Assembly: GCF_000755245.1 (NCBI RefSeq)
Contig: NZ_BBMP01000022.1
Span: 910,712-974,711 of the forward strand
Length of the DNA stretch: 64,000 bases
Direction of reading: 5' to 3'
Source: Halococcus sediminicola
GTDB taxonomy: Archaea; Halobacteriota; Halobacteria; Halobacteriales; Halococcaceae
Both the position numbers and the translations under genes were made by a program. Below, in pieces: positions 17,230 through 25,459 of this stretch (its first letter is position 1; each line of letters opens with the position of its first letter). Under the pieces are notes generated by a model that was given only the letters and a program-made list of their open reading frames with translations, was not told where the DNA came from and ran no database searches.

Positions 17230-18342
17230 TTAGAGTTCGCCGATGGAGCCTCGCTTGCGCATGAGGTAGAGGAAGTAGGGACCGCCGACGAGACCGGTGA
17301 CGATGCCGACCGGTACCTGGACGGGGCTGAGCGCGAGGCGCGCGCCGACGTCGGCGGCGACGACCAGCGCCGGACCGGCGAACACACAGCCGACGACGAG
17401 TCGTCTGTAGTCACTGCCGACGATGGTGCGGACGATGTGGGGGACGATGAGTCCGACGAAGCCGACGATGCCCGCGACGGCGACGCTCGCGGCCGCCGCG
17501 AGGATGCCGACGCCGGCCAGTGCGAACCGAACCCGCTCGACGCTCATCCCGAGCGCCTTGGCCGTCTGCTCGCCGAGCAACAACACGTTGAGCTGACGGG
17601 CGGCGGCCAGCGCCAGCCCGACCGCAATCACCGTCCACGGGAGGATCACCCTGACCTGTGCCCAGTCGGTACCGGTGAGTGAGCCGGTCGTCCACGCCAG
17701 CGCCTCCTGGACGACGCCGAGGTCGTCGGCGAAGAGGAACAGTCCCTGCTGGAGCGAGCGAAACACCATGTCGACGATGACGCCGGCGAGCACCAGCCGT
17801 ACGGGCGAGGTTCCACCCTGCCACGCGATGAGGTAGACGACGAGGAACGCGACCGCACCGCCGACGGCGGCCAGCAGCGGGACGAACGCGCTGAGTTCCG
17901 AGAAGACGACGAGCGTGAGCAGGATGGCGAGACCAGCGCCGGAACTCACGCCCAGAATGAAGGGGCTCGCGAGTTCGTTTCTGGTGATGGCCTGAAAGAT
18001 GGCCCCCGAGACCGCGAGGTTCATGCCGACGAACGCGCCGACTAGCACCCGCGGCAGGCGAATGTTCCAGACGACGAGGCTTTTCCTCCCCATCTCGGGC
18101 ACCTCGCCGCCGAGCAGGAACGCCGACAGCGCGTTCGGGTCGAAGATCACCGCGGGGTCGAAGACGGCGGCCCACGCCTGCCCGATGGTCATCGAGTACG
18201 ACCCGAAGCTCACCTGTACGAGACCGGCGACGACGACGATGGCGACGCTGCCGAGACAGAGCGCGACCAGCGGACCGTCGACCCAGTCGAGCAGCCGCTC
18301 CCGGCGGGATGCGGGAGCGGCGGTCGATGCGTCGTCCGCCAT
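17230..18342 (-). CDS. FecCD-family iron-siderophore ABC permease
   Basis: 370 residues and about ten membrane helices. The family signatures are IRLPRVLVGAFVGMNLAVSGAIFQ (about 95-118), SPFILGVSSGAGL and VGFVGLIVPHIVR (about 290-303). It forms a homodimeric or heterodimeric membrane channel for Fe3+-siderophore, haem or cobalamin import. It is the only permease in the island, serving three receptor proteins. It is the last gene of the operon receptor-receptor-FAD oxidoreductase-permease; the gap to the upstream gene is 2 nt. Confidence 0.92.
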   Translation of the reverse strand: MADDASTAAPASRRERLLDWVDGPLVALCLGSVAIVVVAGLVQVSFGSYSMTIGQAWAAVFDPAVIFDPNALSAFLLGGEVPEMGRKSLVVWNIRLPRVLVGAFVGMNLAVSGAIFQAITRNELASPFILGVSSGAGLAILLTLVVFSELSAFVPLLAAVGGAVAFLVVYLIAWQGGTSPVRLVLAGVIVDMVFRSLQQGLFLFADDLGVVQEALAWTTGSLTGTDWAQVRVILPWTVIAVGLALAAARQLNVLLLGEQTAKALGMSVERVRFALAGVGILAAAASVAVAGIVGFVGLIVPHIVRTIVGSDYRRLVVGCVFAGPALVVAADVGARLALSPVQVPVGIVTGLVGGPYFLYLMRKRGSIGEL

Positions 18343-18344
18343 CG

Positions 18345-19211
18345 CTACGTCCCCACCCCTGACGACTTCCGCTCGATCTCGCGGGCGCGTGCGAGGATCC
18401 GCTCGTCGTCGATGTGGTCGAGCAGCCGGTCGTGGCCGTCCACGGCGCGCCGCTCGCGCTCGGCCGCCGGGAGGAACTCCGCGAGCCGACGGTCGATCGC
18501 CGCCTCGCGGCGGGCCGCTCGCCGCTCGCCGCTCCAGTCGTCGGGAGCGTGTTCGTCGAACCACTCGCGCCACCGCTCGCGCTCGCGCCACTCGCCGGTG
18601 AGTTCGCCCTCCCGGCGCAGCCAGTCGTACTGCTCAGCGAGCGCGTCGGGGTAGTCGCGTTCGCGCCGTGCGTCGGCGATGAGGGCGTGCGCAGTGCGAG
18701 CGCCGCGGCCGGCCGCGATGATGGCCTGTCTGTCCGACGCCACCGACGGCGAGGCGACGTAGAGACCGTTTATGGAGGTTCTGCCGTCCTCGGTGGCGGA
18801 CGACCGGTCGAACCGCTCGTTCCCGTCGTCTTCGAACATCGCGTCGTCGAGGGGTGAGAGATACTCGCCACCGTAGCGCGTGGCCGCGACGACCCGCTCG
18901 GCCGTGACTCGGCGACCGTCCTGCGTTTCGAGCACGAATCCACCGTCCCCGCGTTCGACCGCTTCGACGAGGGTGGGGACGATCCCGCAACCGGCACGCG
19001 CTGCGTGGTCGTGCAGCAGTTCGTAGAACGTCTCGACGTCGATCCCGGCGGGGAATCCGGGGTAGTTTTCGAGGTGGGCACACCGCCGGAGCGAGGAGCG
19101 CCCGCGGTCGAAGATCACCGTCTCGAAACCGTATCGCGCGGTGAACACGCCGGCCGAACAGCCGGCCGGCCCGCCACCGACGATGGCCACGTCGACGTCG
19201 GTGCCGGTCAT
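18345..19211 (-). CDS. FAD-dependent oxidoreductase of the iron-uptake operon (thioredoxin-reductase-like)
   Basis: 288 residues. The FAD-binding GGGPAG lies at 12-17, LENYPGFP (47-54) is typical of thioredoxin-reductase-like proteins, and GLYVASPSVASDRQAIIAAGRGA is the second FAD contact. The redox-active CxxC of true thioredoxin reductases is absent, and the NAD(P)-binding insert appears reduced. The C-terminal third (about 190-288) is an unusual Arg/Glu-rich extension. Position inside a siderophore uptake operon suggests reductive release of iron (inference). It overlaps the upstream receptor gene by 4 nt. Confidence 0.8.
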   Translation of the reverse strand: MTGTDVDVAIVGGGPAGCSAGVFTARYGFETVIFDRGRSSLRRCAHLENYPGFPAGIDVETFYELLHDHAARAGCGIVPTLVEAVERGDGGFVLETQDGRRVTAERVVAATRYGGEYLSPLDDAMFEDDGNERFDRSSATEDGRTSINGLYVASPSVASDRQAIIAAGRGARTAHALIADARRERDYPDALAEQYDWLRREGELTGEWRERERWREWFDEHAPDDWSGERRAARREAAIDRRLAEFLPAAERERRAVDGHDRLLDHIDDERILARAREIERKSSGVGT

Positions 19212-20455
19212 CGCCGGAACGACCCGTTGACGACGTCGGCGACGCGCTCCCGGTCGAACAGTTGCTCGTCGGCCGGGAGTTCGGGGTACGGTCCCTTCGT
19301 GTACCGCGGCCACTCGCCGAACTGGTCGGGATAGAGCTGTTTCGCGGTCATCTCCAACTGGAAGAGGTTCAGTATCGGTCCCTGATAGCGCGCCCCCTGA
19401 GCGTACACGCGGTCGTTCTCGACGGCCGAGAGCCGCTTTCCGACCGGGTCCTCCCGCAACCGCCGGCGAACCCTCCGCATATCGGTTTCCGGATGCATGC
19501 CGCCGAGTCCGAAGAGGACGTCCGGGTCGGCCTCCAGCAGCCCCTCGACGTCGACCGTATCCCCCGACGCGACGTCGCCGCCGAACGCCTCTGCCGGGCC
19601 GAGCGGTCGGGTGTGCGCCGTCAGGAAACCCGGTGTGGTCACCTTGTAGACGTATATCTCGTCGAGGTCGCGCGGCAGCGCCATCGTCGCCGTCGGTCGT
19701 CGGCCGGACGGCGGCAGGCCGTCGGCGATCGTCTCGCGTAGCCGGGTGTGGACGGACGCGAGCGCCTCGTAACGTGCGTTCTCGCCGAACACCTGTGCGA
19801 CCTTCTCGAACATCTCCCACAGCCCGTAGTACCGGTACTCGTCGGCCCACTCGTCGGGCGGCGTCGCGTGTCTGTCGCTGTAGTAGTTCCCGAACCACGG
19901 ACCGACGTTCGTCCGGATCTCGTCGAGGTCGTCGGTCGTCCAGCCGTGGAGCGAGGCGACGCCCGCCGGGTCGGCGAGATGCACGTCGTTGTCGAGTTCG
20001 TAGAGCTGTTCCTTGCTCGGGTTCCACGAGGAGTAGAGACCGCTCCAGTCGACCGAGACGCCGTCGAGGCGGGGCGTGAACTGGTTCCACAGCGCGTCGT
20101 AGTACTCCGGCGAGTGCATCGCCGTCACGTCGGTACCCCGCCCGAGCGCGAACGCCATGCCGGCCAGATGCGTCAGGCGCGTGAAGATGCGCTTCGGGAC
20201 GCCATCGAACGTGACCTCGCCCATCGGAGCCATCGACACGCTGTACGAACCACCGGCACCACCGGGTGTCGTGCTGTCGGTCGCCGAATCTGTGGCTCGG
20301 GTGCCGGAGTCGGTCGAACCGTTCGTCCCGTTCGCGCTCCTGTCGGATCGGCCGGTACAGCCGGCGAGCAACCCACCGAGTACGAGCGCACCACCGGCTC
20401 CGAGCGACGCCCTGCGCGAAAGCGACAGTCCCTTCGCCTCCGGTCCCTCGGTCAT
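19208..20455 (-). CDS. iron-siderophore-binding Tat lipoprotein, receptor 2
   Basis: 415 residues. The N-terminus has a twin-arginine motif (SLSRRASLG, about 11-19), a hydrophobic stretch and a lipobox LAGC, so it is exported folded by Tat and lipid-anchored outside. A Ser/Thr/Gly linker and a FecB/FepB-like periplasmic-binding domain follow. It shares FQLEMTAKQLYPDQFGEWP with receptor 3, marking them as close paralogues. It overlaps the neighbouring genes by 4 nt on both sides (ATGA), so it is co-transcribed from the promoter at 21.61-21.66 kb. Confidence 0.88.
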   Translation of the reverse strand: MTEGPEAKGLSLSRRASLGAGGALVLGGLLAGCTGRSDRSANGTNGSTDSGTRATDSATDSTTPGGAGGSYSVSMAPMGEVTFDGVPKRIFTRLTHLAGMAFALGRGTDVTAMHSPEYYDALWNQFTPRLDGVSVDWSGLYSSWNPSKEQLYELDNDVHLADPAGVASLHGWTTDDLDEIRTNVGPWFGNYYSDRHATPPDEWADEYRYYGLWEMFEKVAQVFGENARYEALASVHTRLRETIADGLPPSGRRPTATMALPRDLDEIYVYKVTTPGFLTAHTRPLGPAEAFGGDVASGDTVDVEGLLEADPDVLFGLGGMHPETDMRRVRRRLREDPVGKRLSAVENDRVYAQGARYQGPILNLFQLEMTAKQLYPDQFGEWPRYTKGPYPELPADEQLFDRERVADVVNGSFRR

Positions 20456-21609
20456 CGCTGGACCCTCCCGGCGACGACGTCCGCCACTCGCTGGCGGTCG
20501 AACAGTTCCCGCGAAACGCCGTAGAGCTGCTTCGCCGCACGTTCGGCGAGCACGAGGTTCGTGATCGGGCCCTGATACAGCGGGCCGCCACGGTAGACGT
20601 CGTCGTTCTCGACGGCCGTGAGGCTGCCTGCGACGTCGTGCTCTCTCAGAAATCGAACCACTGTGTTCTGGAACTCTTCTGCGGTCTGGTCCTCGTGGCC
20701 GCGCAGGAGCAACACTTCGGGATCGATTTCGAGCAGCGTCTCGTAATCGAGGTGCGCTCTGGAGCCGTGGAAATCCTCGACGTCGGTTTCGGCGAGCGCA
20801 TCTCGGACACCGAGGTCGCGCCACTGCTTGAAGCTGGTTCCCTCGTCGATGAGATACGGACTGAACTGCTCGGGTTGGTTACCTTCGGCCCAGAGGATGG
20901 CGGCCGCCGGACGCTCGCCCTTCGGTGGGGCGACCTCGGAGAGCCGCGACTGGAACCCGTCGTGAAGTTTCGAGAACGCTTCGTAGCGCTGCTCGCGTTC
21001 GAACACTTCCGCGAGTTTTCCGAACGCCTCGTACAGCGAGTAGTACCGATAGTCCTCGTGCCACGCGTAGCCCCGCGAAAAGCCGGTGTTACCGAGAAAC
21101 GGCGCGACGTTTTCGGCGATTTCGTCGATATCCGCCCGTTTCCAGCCTTTGGCCCGGTTGAGCAGGAAGTTCGGGTCCTGGATGTGGACATCGCCGTCGA
21201 GTTGGTAATACGTCTCCTTGCTCACGCCGCCACCGTCGCCGAACAGGCGAGTCATCCCCGAGGTATCCACCGAGACGCCGGGGATTCCGTCGTAATACTG
21301 GGTGTGGTAGCGTTCGGGCAGCCAAAGCGCCTTCGGCGGTTCGATACCGAGAGCGACCCCCATGTCGGCCCAGCTGCCGTTGTTCGCCACCCACGTCCGC
21401 GGGACGCCGTCGAACTCGATCTCTCCTACCGGAGCCATCGAGACGCTGTACGAACGGCCGGTGTCGGATCCACTCGCCGTCGAATCGGTCTCGGCGGTCG
21501 CCGTGGCAGTCGTTTCGCTGCTGTTCCCGCCGGATGCGTCCTCGCCACCGGCACAGCCGGCGAGCAGTGTCCCGGTCGCCGTCCCGGCCAGAAAGCGTCG
21601 TCGTCGCAT
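20452..21609 (-). CDS. iron-siderophore-binding Tat lipoprotein, receptor 1
   Basis: 385 residues. An MRRRRFLAG Tat motif lies at the extreme N-terminus and the lipobox LLAGC follows. The binding-protein domain contains SVSMAPVGEIEFDGVPRTWV, shared in form with receptors 2 and 3. It is the first gene of the four-gene iron operon. The ATG at 21609 is leaderless from CTTTACC on the minus strand (about 21634-21640). Iron boxes lie on both sides of that BoxA. Ligand is probably a ferric siderophore; which one is unknown. Confidence 0.88.
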   Translation of the reverse strand: MRRRRFLAGTATGTLLAGCAGGEDASGGNSSETTATATAETDSTASGSDTGRSYSVSMAPVGEIEFDGVPRTWVANNGSWADMGVALGIEPPKALWLPERYHTQYYDGIPGVSVDTSGMTRLFGDGGGVSKETYYQLDGDVHIQDPNFLLNRAKGWKRADIDEIAENVAPFLGNTGFSRGYAWHEDYRYYSLYEAFGKLAEVFEREQRYEAFSKLHDGFQSRLSEVAPPKGERPAAAILWAEGNQPEQFSPYLIDEGTSFKQWRDLGVRDALAETDVEDFHGSRAHLDYETLLEIDPEVLLLRGHEDQTAEEFQNTVVRFLREHDVAGSLTAVENDDVYRGGPLYQGPITNLVLAERAAKQLYGVSRELFDRQRVADVVAGRVQR

Positions 21610-21614
21610 ATGTT

Positions 21615-21628
21615 TTAGGCTCGCCGAA
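21615..21628 (-). promoter_or_regulatory. iron-box operator 2 (receptor 1 operon, proximal)
   Basis: TTAGGCTCGCCGAA (minus strand TTCGGCGAGCCTAA). It starts 6 nt upstream of the ATG at 21609, between BoxA and the start. It keeps the conserved CCTAA arm. Confidence 0.75.
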
Positions 21629-21649
21629 ACAATGGTAAAGGCTTCCGAT

Positions 21650-21663
21650 TTCGGCCCGCCTAA
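21650..21663 (-). promoter_or_regulatory. iron-box operator 3 (receptor 1 operon, distal)
   Basis: TTCGGCCCGCCTAA lies 35 bp from operator 2, on the far side of the BoxA (about 21634-21640). Together they bracket the core promoter. It lies within the 66-bp gap between receptor 1 and the stop of receptor 3. Confidence 0.7.
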
Positions 21664-21675
21664 AGCGGAGGCCGG

Positions 21676-22887
21676 CTACGCGGTCCCGTCGATGATACGG
21701 GCGACCTTCCCGCGGTCGAACAGTTGCTCGCCGGCCGGAATCTTCGGATACGGCTCGCCGCTCGCGTAGTCGGGCCACTCGCCGAACTGGTCGGGATAGA
21801 GCTGTTTCGCGGTCATCTCCAACTGGAAGAGGTTCATGATCGGTCCCTGATAGCGCATGCCGCCGGGATAGAGGCGGTCGTCCCGGACGGCGGTGAGCTT
21901 TCTCCCGGCCGGCGTGTTCGTGATTCGGTTTCGCACGTCGCTCAGGTCGTGTTGGGAGGAAACGCTCCAGAGGTGGAAGATCACGTCGGGATCGGCTTCG
22001 AGCATCGTCTCGTAGCCGACTTCGCCCCAGAGACTCGACCACTCTTTTTCGGCGAAGGCGTCCCGCGCCCCGAGCGGTCGGGTGTCGGCCAGCCAGTAGC
22101 CGGGTCGGTTGAGATGGTAGGTGTAGAAGGCGCTGTTGTCCGCGTTGAGCGTGACGCGGACGGCGGTCGGTCGCTCCGCCTTCGACGGGAGGTTCGATCG
22201 AATCGTCGAGCGCACGCCGTCGTGAATACTTTTGAGTTTCCGGTAACGCTCCTGCTCTCGAAGCACCCGTGCGACCTTCCCGAACAGGTCCCAGAGCGAG
22301 TAGTACCGGTAGTTATCCCGGTAGGGCTTCGGCGGGTCGTCGTGCGTGCCGCTGTAGAAGTTCCCGAACCACGGGCCGACGTTCCCGGCGATCTCGTCGA
22401 TGTCCGACGCGCCCCAGTTCTGCTGTGTCGAGACGTACGCCGGGTCGAGGAAGTGCACATGACTATCGAGTTCGTAGAGGCGTTCCTTGCTCAGACCGTC
22501 GGCAAGCGGATCGGAAAGCGCAGACCAATTCGGCGAGACGCCGTTCAGCCGTGCGGTGTACGCACTCATCACCTCGCCAGCGAGTTCGGGGCTGTAGATC
22601 GTGTTCACGGCGTCGCCGTGGCCGAGCGCGACCGCCATGTCCGCGTACTGCGGGAAGCCGACGAACAGGGATCGCGGGACTTCTTCGAACGCGACGGTCC
22701 CCATCGGGGCCGCTTCGACCGCGTGCGAATTGGCACGGTTCGTCGCGTTCGCGCGCCCCGAGGCGGTGTCGTTCGTCTCGGAGTCGTTTTCACCGCCCGT
22801 GCACCCCGCGAACGACCCACCGGCGAGCAGTCCGCCGATCTCGAGCACCCGACGCCGCGTCGAACCCGCAGCCGTTAACTCCGACAT
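21676..22887 (-). CDS. iron-siderophore-binding Tat lipoprotein, receptor 3
   Basis: 403 residues from the ATG at 22887. An STRRRVLEIGG Tat motif and a lipobox FAGC precede an acidic linker and the FecB-like domain. The end of the protein, FQLEMTAKQLYPDQFGEWPDY, is nearly identical to receptor 2, pointing to duplication. It has its own promoter with iron box 4, so it is expressed separately from the receptor 1 operon. A longer upstream extension is rejected because it would precede the Tat signal and cross the operator. Confidence 0.88.
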   Translation of the reverse strand: MSELTAAGSTRRRVLEIGGLLAGGSFAGCTGGENDSETNDTASGRANATNRANSHAVEAAPMGTVAFEEVPRSLFVGFPQYADMAVALGHGDAVNTIYSPELAGEVMSAYTARLNGVSPNWSALSDPLADGLSKERLYELDSHVHFLDPAYVSTQQNWGASDIDEIAGNVGPWFGNFYSGTHDDPPKPYRDNYRYYSLWDLFGKVARVLREQERYRKLKSIHDGVRSTIRSNLPSKAERPTAVRVTLNADNSAFYTYHLNRPGYWLADTRPLGARDAFAEKEWSSLWGEVGYETMLEADPDVIFHLWSVSSQHDLSDVRNRITNTPAGRKLTAVRDDRLYPGGMRYQGPIMNLFQLEMTAKQLYPDQFGEWPDYASGEPYPKIPAGEQLFDRGKVARIIDGTA

Positions 22888-22892
22888 GTGTT

Positions 22893-22906
22893 TTAGGCTG
22901 GCCGAA
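22893..22906 (-). promoter_or_regulatory. iron-box operator 4 (receptor 3)
   Basis: TTAGGCTGGCCGAA (minus strand TTCGGCCAGCCTAA), 6 nt upstream of the ATG at 22887, the same distance as operator 2. A half-site TTCGGTCGG occurs at about 22921-22929, where a distal box would be expected, but its other arm is lost. Confidence 0.75.
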
Positions 22907-23036
22907 AAAAGTTTATGGGTTTCGGTCGGAGAGTCGACGAACCTCGCCGAGCTGACCTCGCCGACGACCGTCATCGGACTGGATTTCCGGGGACGACCGT
23001 CCCACTCGTTCCGACACGACAAACTGATTTTTCTAT

Positions 23037-23060
23037 TTCTCGAAAATCTGTTTTCACGAA
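23037..23060 (+). promoter_or_regulatory. 24-bp dyad upstream of dpsA
   Basis: A symmetrical element: core GAAAA (23042-23046), 4 nt, TTTTC (23051-23055), with outer TTC (23037-23039) and GAA (23058-23060) each two bases away. It ends about 8 bp before the BoxA TTTAAG (23068-23073), overlapping the TFB-recognition region. It differs from the TTHGGYNNRCCTAA iron boxes, suggesting another regulator. Confidence 0.6.
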
Positions 23061-23100
23061 GGCAAGGTTTAAGTGACGTGTGGCCGTACTGATGACTGTA

Positions 23101-23658
23101 ATGAGCTTCCAGCAATCCGAGTCAGACCTCCGTCAGGAGTTCGGCACCGTCGAGGAATCGCCGGCGCTCCGCGTCGAAGCGGAGCGCGCAGAACAGGTCG
23201 TCGACGCGCTGAACGCCGACCTCGCCGCGTCGTACGTGCTCTACCACCAGCTCAAAAAGCACCACTGGAACGGCGAGGGCGCGGAGTTCCTCGAACTCCA
23301 CCGCTACCTCCAAGAGGCCTACGAGGACGTCGAACACCACGCCGACGTCATCGCCGAGCGCGCACAGGCTCTCGGCGGCGTCCCGGTCGCCGGTCCGACG
23401 AACCTCGCCGACCATAGTTATGTCGAGTTCGAGGGCGAGGACGTCTACGACGTGCGCACCTCACTGCGCAACGACATGCAGATGTTCGGCGATATCGTCG
23501 AACACTTCCGCGACCACATCGAGCTGACCAACGGTCTCGGCGACTACGCCTCCGAGGAGGTGCTTCGAAAGGCCATCACTGACTACGAGGAACACGCCCA
23601 CCACCTCGAACACTACCTCGAAGACGACACGCTGGTGCTCGACGAAGCGACGCACTGA
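23101..23658 (+). CDS. dpsA: DNA-binding/iron-storing ferritin-like protein DpsA
   Basis: 185 residues from the ATG at 23101 (a second ATG at 23092 is possible). The four-helix Dps core has ferroxidase residues in YHQLKKHHWN (48-57), ELHRYLQEAYEDVEHHADVIAER (65-87), then ALGGVP. The C-terminus EHYLEDDTLV matches haloarchaeal DpsA. It forms a dodecamer that oxidises Fe2+ with peroxide and stores ferric iron, protecting DNA. It lies between iron receptor 3 and the 53-residue gene. A T6 run at 23672-23677 probably ends its transcript. Confidence 0.93.
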   Translation: MSFQQSESDLRQEFGTVEESPALRVEAERAEQVVDALNADLAASYVLYHQLKKHHWNGEGAEFLELHRYLQEAYEDVEHHADVIAERAQALGGVPVAGPTNLADHSYVEFEGEDVYDVRTSLRNDMQMFGDIVEHFRDHIELTNGLGDYASEEVLRKAITDYEEHAHHLEHYLEDDTLVLDEATH

Positions 23659-23675
23659 GACCGAGAACCCGTTTT

Positions 23676-23837
23676 TTAGCGTTCGAGCGACACGGTCGTA
23701 TCCGTCGAGATCCAGCCGTCGGCGTTGTCCGCTTCGATGAAGACGCTTCGCTCGGGGGAGGTCGTATGTATCGAGACGCGCCCGTCGGAGGCTGTGGGTT
23801 CGTCGTCGGCGCTCGTTTGCGGGGAAGGAACCGCCAT
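23676..23837 (-). CDS. 53-residue iron-box-controlled small protein
   Basis: A 53-residue acidic protein. The C-terminal half contains GRVSIHTTSPERSVFIEA and GWISTDTTVSLER, resembling small haloarchaeal proteins of the DUF7331 type (recognition tentative). There are no membrane segments or cysteines. The ATG at 23837 is leaderless: BoxA CTTATAG on the minus strand (23862-23868) is about 28 nt away. Iron boxes at 23846 and 23872 bracket that BoxA, so it is expected to respond to iron. Function is unknown; it could be a regulator or adaptor for iron-starved cells. Confidence 0.65.
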   Translation of the reverse strand: MAVPSPQTSADDEPTASDGRVSIHTTSPERSVFIEADNADGWISTDTTVSLER

Positions 23838-23845
23838 ACCGAATG

Positions 23846-23859
23846 TTAGGTGGACCTAA
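23846..23859 (-). promoter_or_regulatory. iron-box operator 5 (small protein, proximal)
   Basis: TTAGGTGGACCTAA, a near-perfect palindrome starting 9 nt from the leaderless ATG at 23837 and downstream of the BoxA. Confidence 0.75.
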
Positions 23860-23871
23860 TTCTATAAGCGT

Positions 23872-23885
23872 TTTGGTCGGCCTAA
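23872..23885 (-). promoter_or_regulatory. iron-box operator 6 (small protein, distal)
   Basis: TTTGGTCGGCCTAA, 26 bp from operator 5 on the far side of the BoxA. It ends 4 bp before the stop of the MATE gene. Confidence 0.7.
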
Positions 23886-23889
23886 TTCG

Positions 23890-25386
23890 TCAGTCCCCGG
23901 CGCGCGCGGGCCGGTAGCCCCGGCTGATGGCCTTCCACTCCCCGCTCGAAAAGCGATAGTAGTTGACGGCGGCGGGGACGGCCATCAGCGTCACGATGGC
24001 GAGGACCAACCCACCGAGCCCGAGTTGCGTCGTCGCGCCCGCGTAGGCCAGCGGCAGTGCGACGACGTAGCCGAGCACCTGCCCATAAAATGGCCAGCGC
24101 GTGTCGCCGCTCGCTCTGAGCGGGCCGGTCGCCGTCCGCGAGAGGCCCTTGAAGACGATGCCGACACAGGTGGCGTGGATGAGCACCACGGCGACCGGCA
24201 GCGCCGGATTCGAGGGGTCGCCGACGAACACACCCGCGATCGGGTCGGCGAAGACCGCGACGAGTATCGCCGAGACGAGATAGACGGCGACGCCGAAGCG
24301 GATGACCTCACGGCCGTACGCCTCGGCAGTCCCCTCGTCGCCCGTGCCGAGCTGTTGGCCGACGAGACTGGAGGAGGCGAGACCGAAGCCCCAGCCGGGC
24401 GTGTTGAGCAGGTCGCGCACGCGCTGGGCGACGACGAACGCCGCGACGACCGCCGTCCCGAAAACGTCGACGATGGCCAACAGGGGAAATTCGCCGAGTC
24501 GCCACACGAGGTTCTTGCCGATCATGGGAGTTCCGATGCGCACCAGCCGGCCGATGGTTTCTCGGTCGAGATAGGTCCCAAACGGGTCGACGGTGACGGG
24601 GAACGCGCCGATCAGCGGGACCGAACCGGTCGTGAATCCGGTCAGAAAGGTCGCGGTGACGGCGACGTTTGCGAGTACGGTCCCGACCGCCGCGCCAGCG
24701 ACGCCGTAGTCCAGAGCGAAGATCAGGACGGCGTTGACCGCGATGTTCAGCACGGCCCCGCCCGCCCGGACGACCATCGGCGTCCACGCGTCGTCGGTGC
24801 CGACGAGCGTGCGGCTTCCGACGAGATTCAATCCGGCGAAGGGAATCCCGAAACCGACGATTTCGAGGTAGCTTGCGCCGAGAGCAATCACCTGTGGATC
24901 GTCGCTGAGCACGCCGACGAGCGCGCTCGGAGCGGTGTAAAAGAGCGCGGCGACCGGCAGCGTGAGCACGAGCACGCAGACGACGCTCGACCGAACCGCC
25001 TGCCCTATCGACCTCTGCGCCCCGTAGGCCTGCGAGACGAGCGCGATGGTGGCACTCGCGAGCCCGCCGCCGAGCGCGAACGCCATCCCCCAGTAGGGGG
25101 CGGCGAAGCCGACGCCGGCGATGGCTCCCGTGCCGATGGCGACGCCGACCATCGCGGTGTCGGCGGCCTCCTTTGACATCCTCGCCAGTCCGGTCACGAT
25201 GCGCGGCCACGCGAGGTTCGTCGTCCGGCGGGCGCGCTCGCGCTCGATGAGGCCCGCACGCACCAGCGCCAGCCCCACCCAGTACACCACGAGTCGGATC
25301 GGATTCGGGAACCGCTGCACTCTCTCGATCTCGTCGCGGCGGGATGAAATGGGTTCCGTCCTCGGCCGCCGAGACGTGTTCGCCAT
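23890..25386 (-). CDS. MATE family efflux transporter
   Basis: 498 residues. A basic N-terminal segment of about 60 residues precedes twelve predicted membrane helices in two six-helix halves, the MATE layout. Recognisable stretches include LASATIALVSQAYGAQ and GFGLASSSLVGQQLG, matching the paired MATE family signatures. These carriers export cationic drugs or metabolites using Na+ or H+; in an iron island one could export a siderophore, but no siderophore synthesis genes are present. The gap to the upstream amidohydrolase-type gene is 73 nt. Confidence 0.9.
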   Translation of the reverse strand: MANTSRRPRTEPISSRRDEIERVQRFPNPIRLVVYWVGLALVRAGLIERERARRTTNLAWPRIVTGLARMSKEAADTAMVGVAIGTGAIAGVGFAAPYWGMAFALGGGLASATIALVSQAYGAQRSIGQAVRSSVVCVLVLTLPVAALFYTAPSALVGVLSDDPQVIALGASYLEIVGFGIPFAGLNLVGSRTLVGTDDAWTPMVVRAGGAVLNIAVNAVLIFALDYGVAGAAVGTVLANVAVTATFLTGFTTGSVPLIGAFPVTVDPFGTYLDRETIGRLVRIGTPMIGKNLVWRLGEFPLLAIVDVFGTAVVAAFVVAQRVRDLLNTPGWGFGLASSSLVGQQLGTGDEGTAEAYGREVIRFGVAVYLVSAILVAVFADPIAGVFVGDPSNPALPVAVVLIHATCVGIVFKGLSRTATGPLRASGDTRWPFYGQVLGYVVALPLAYAGATTQLGLGGLVLAIVTLMAVPAAVNYYRFSSGEWKAISRGYRPARAGD

Positions 25387-25459
25387 CCGACTTCACCGCG
25401 TGTTCAACCGCTCGAACACGATGGTCCGGCGAGCACCGAAGCGACCGTCCGCCGTGGTC

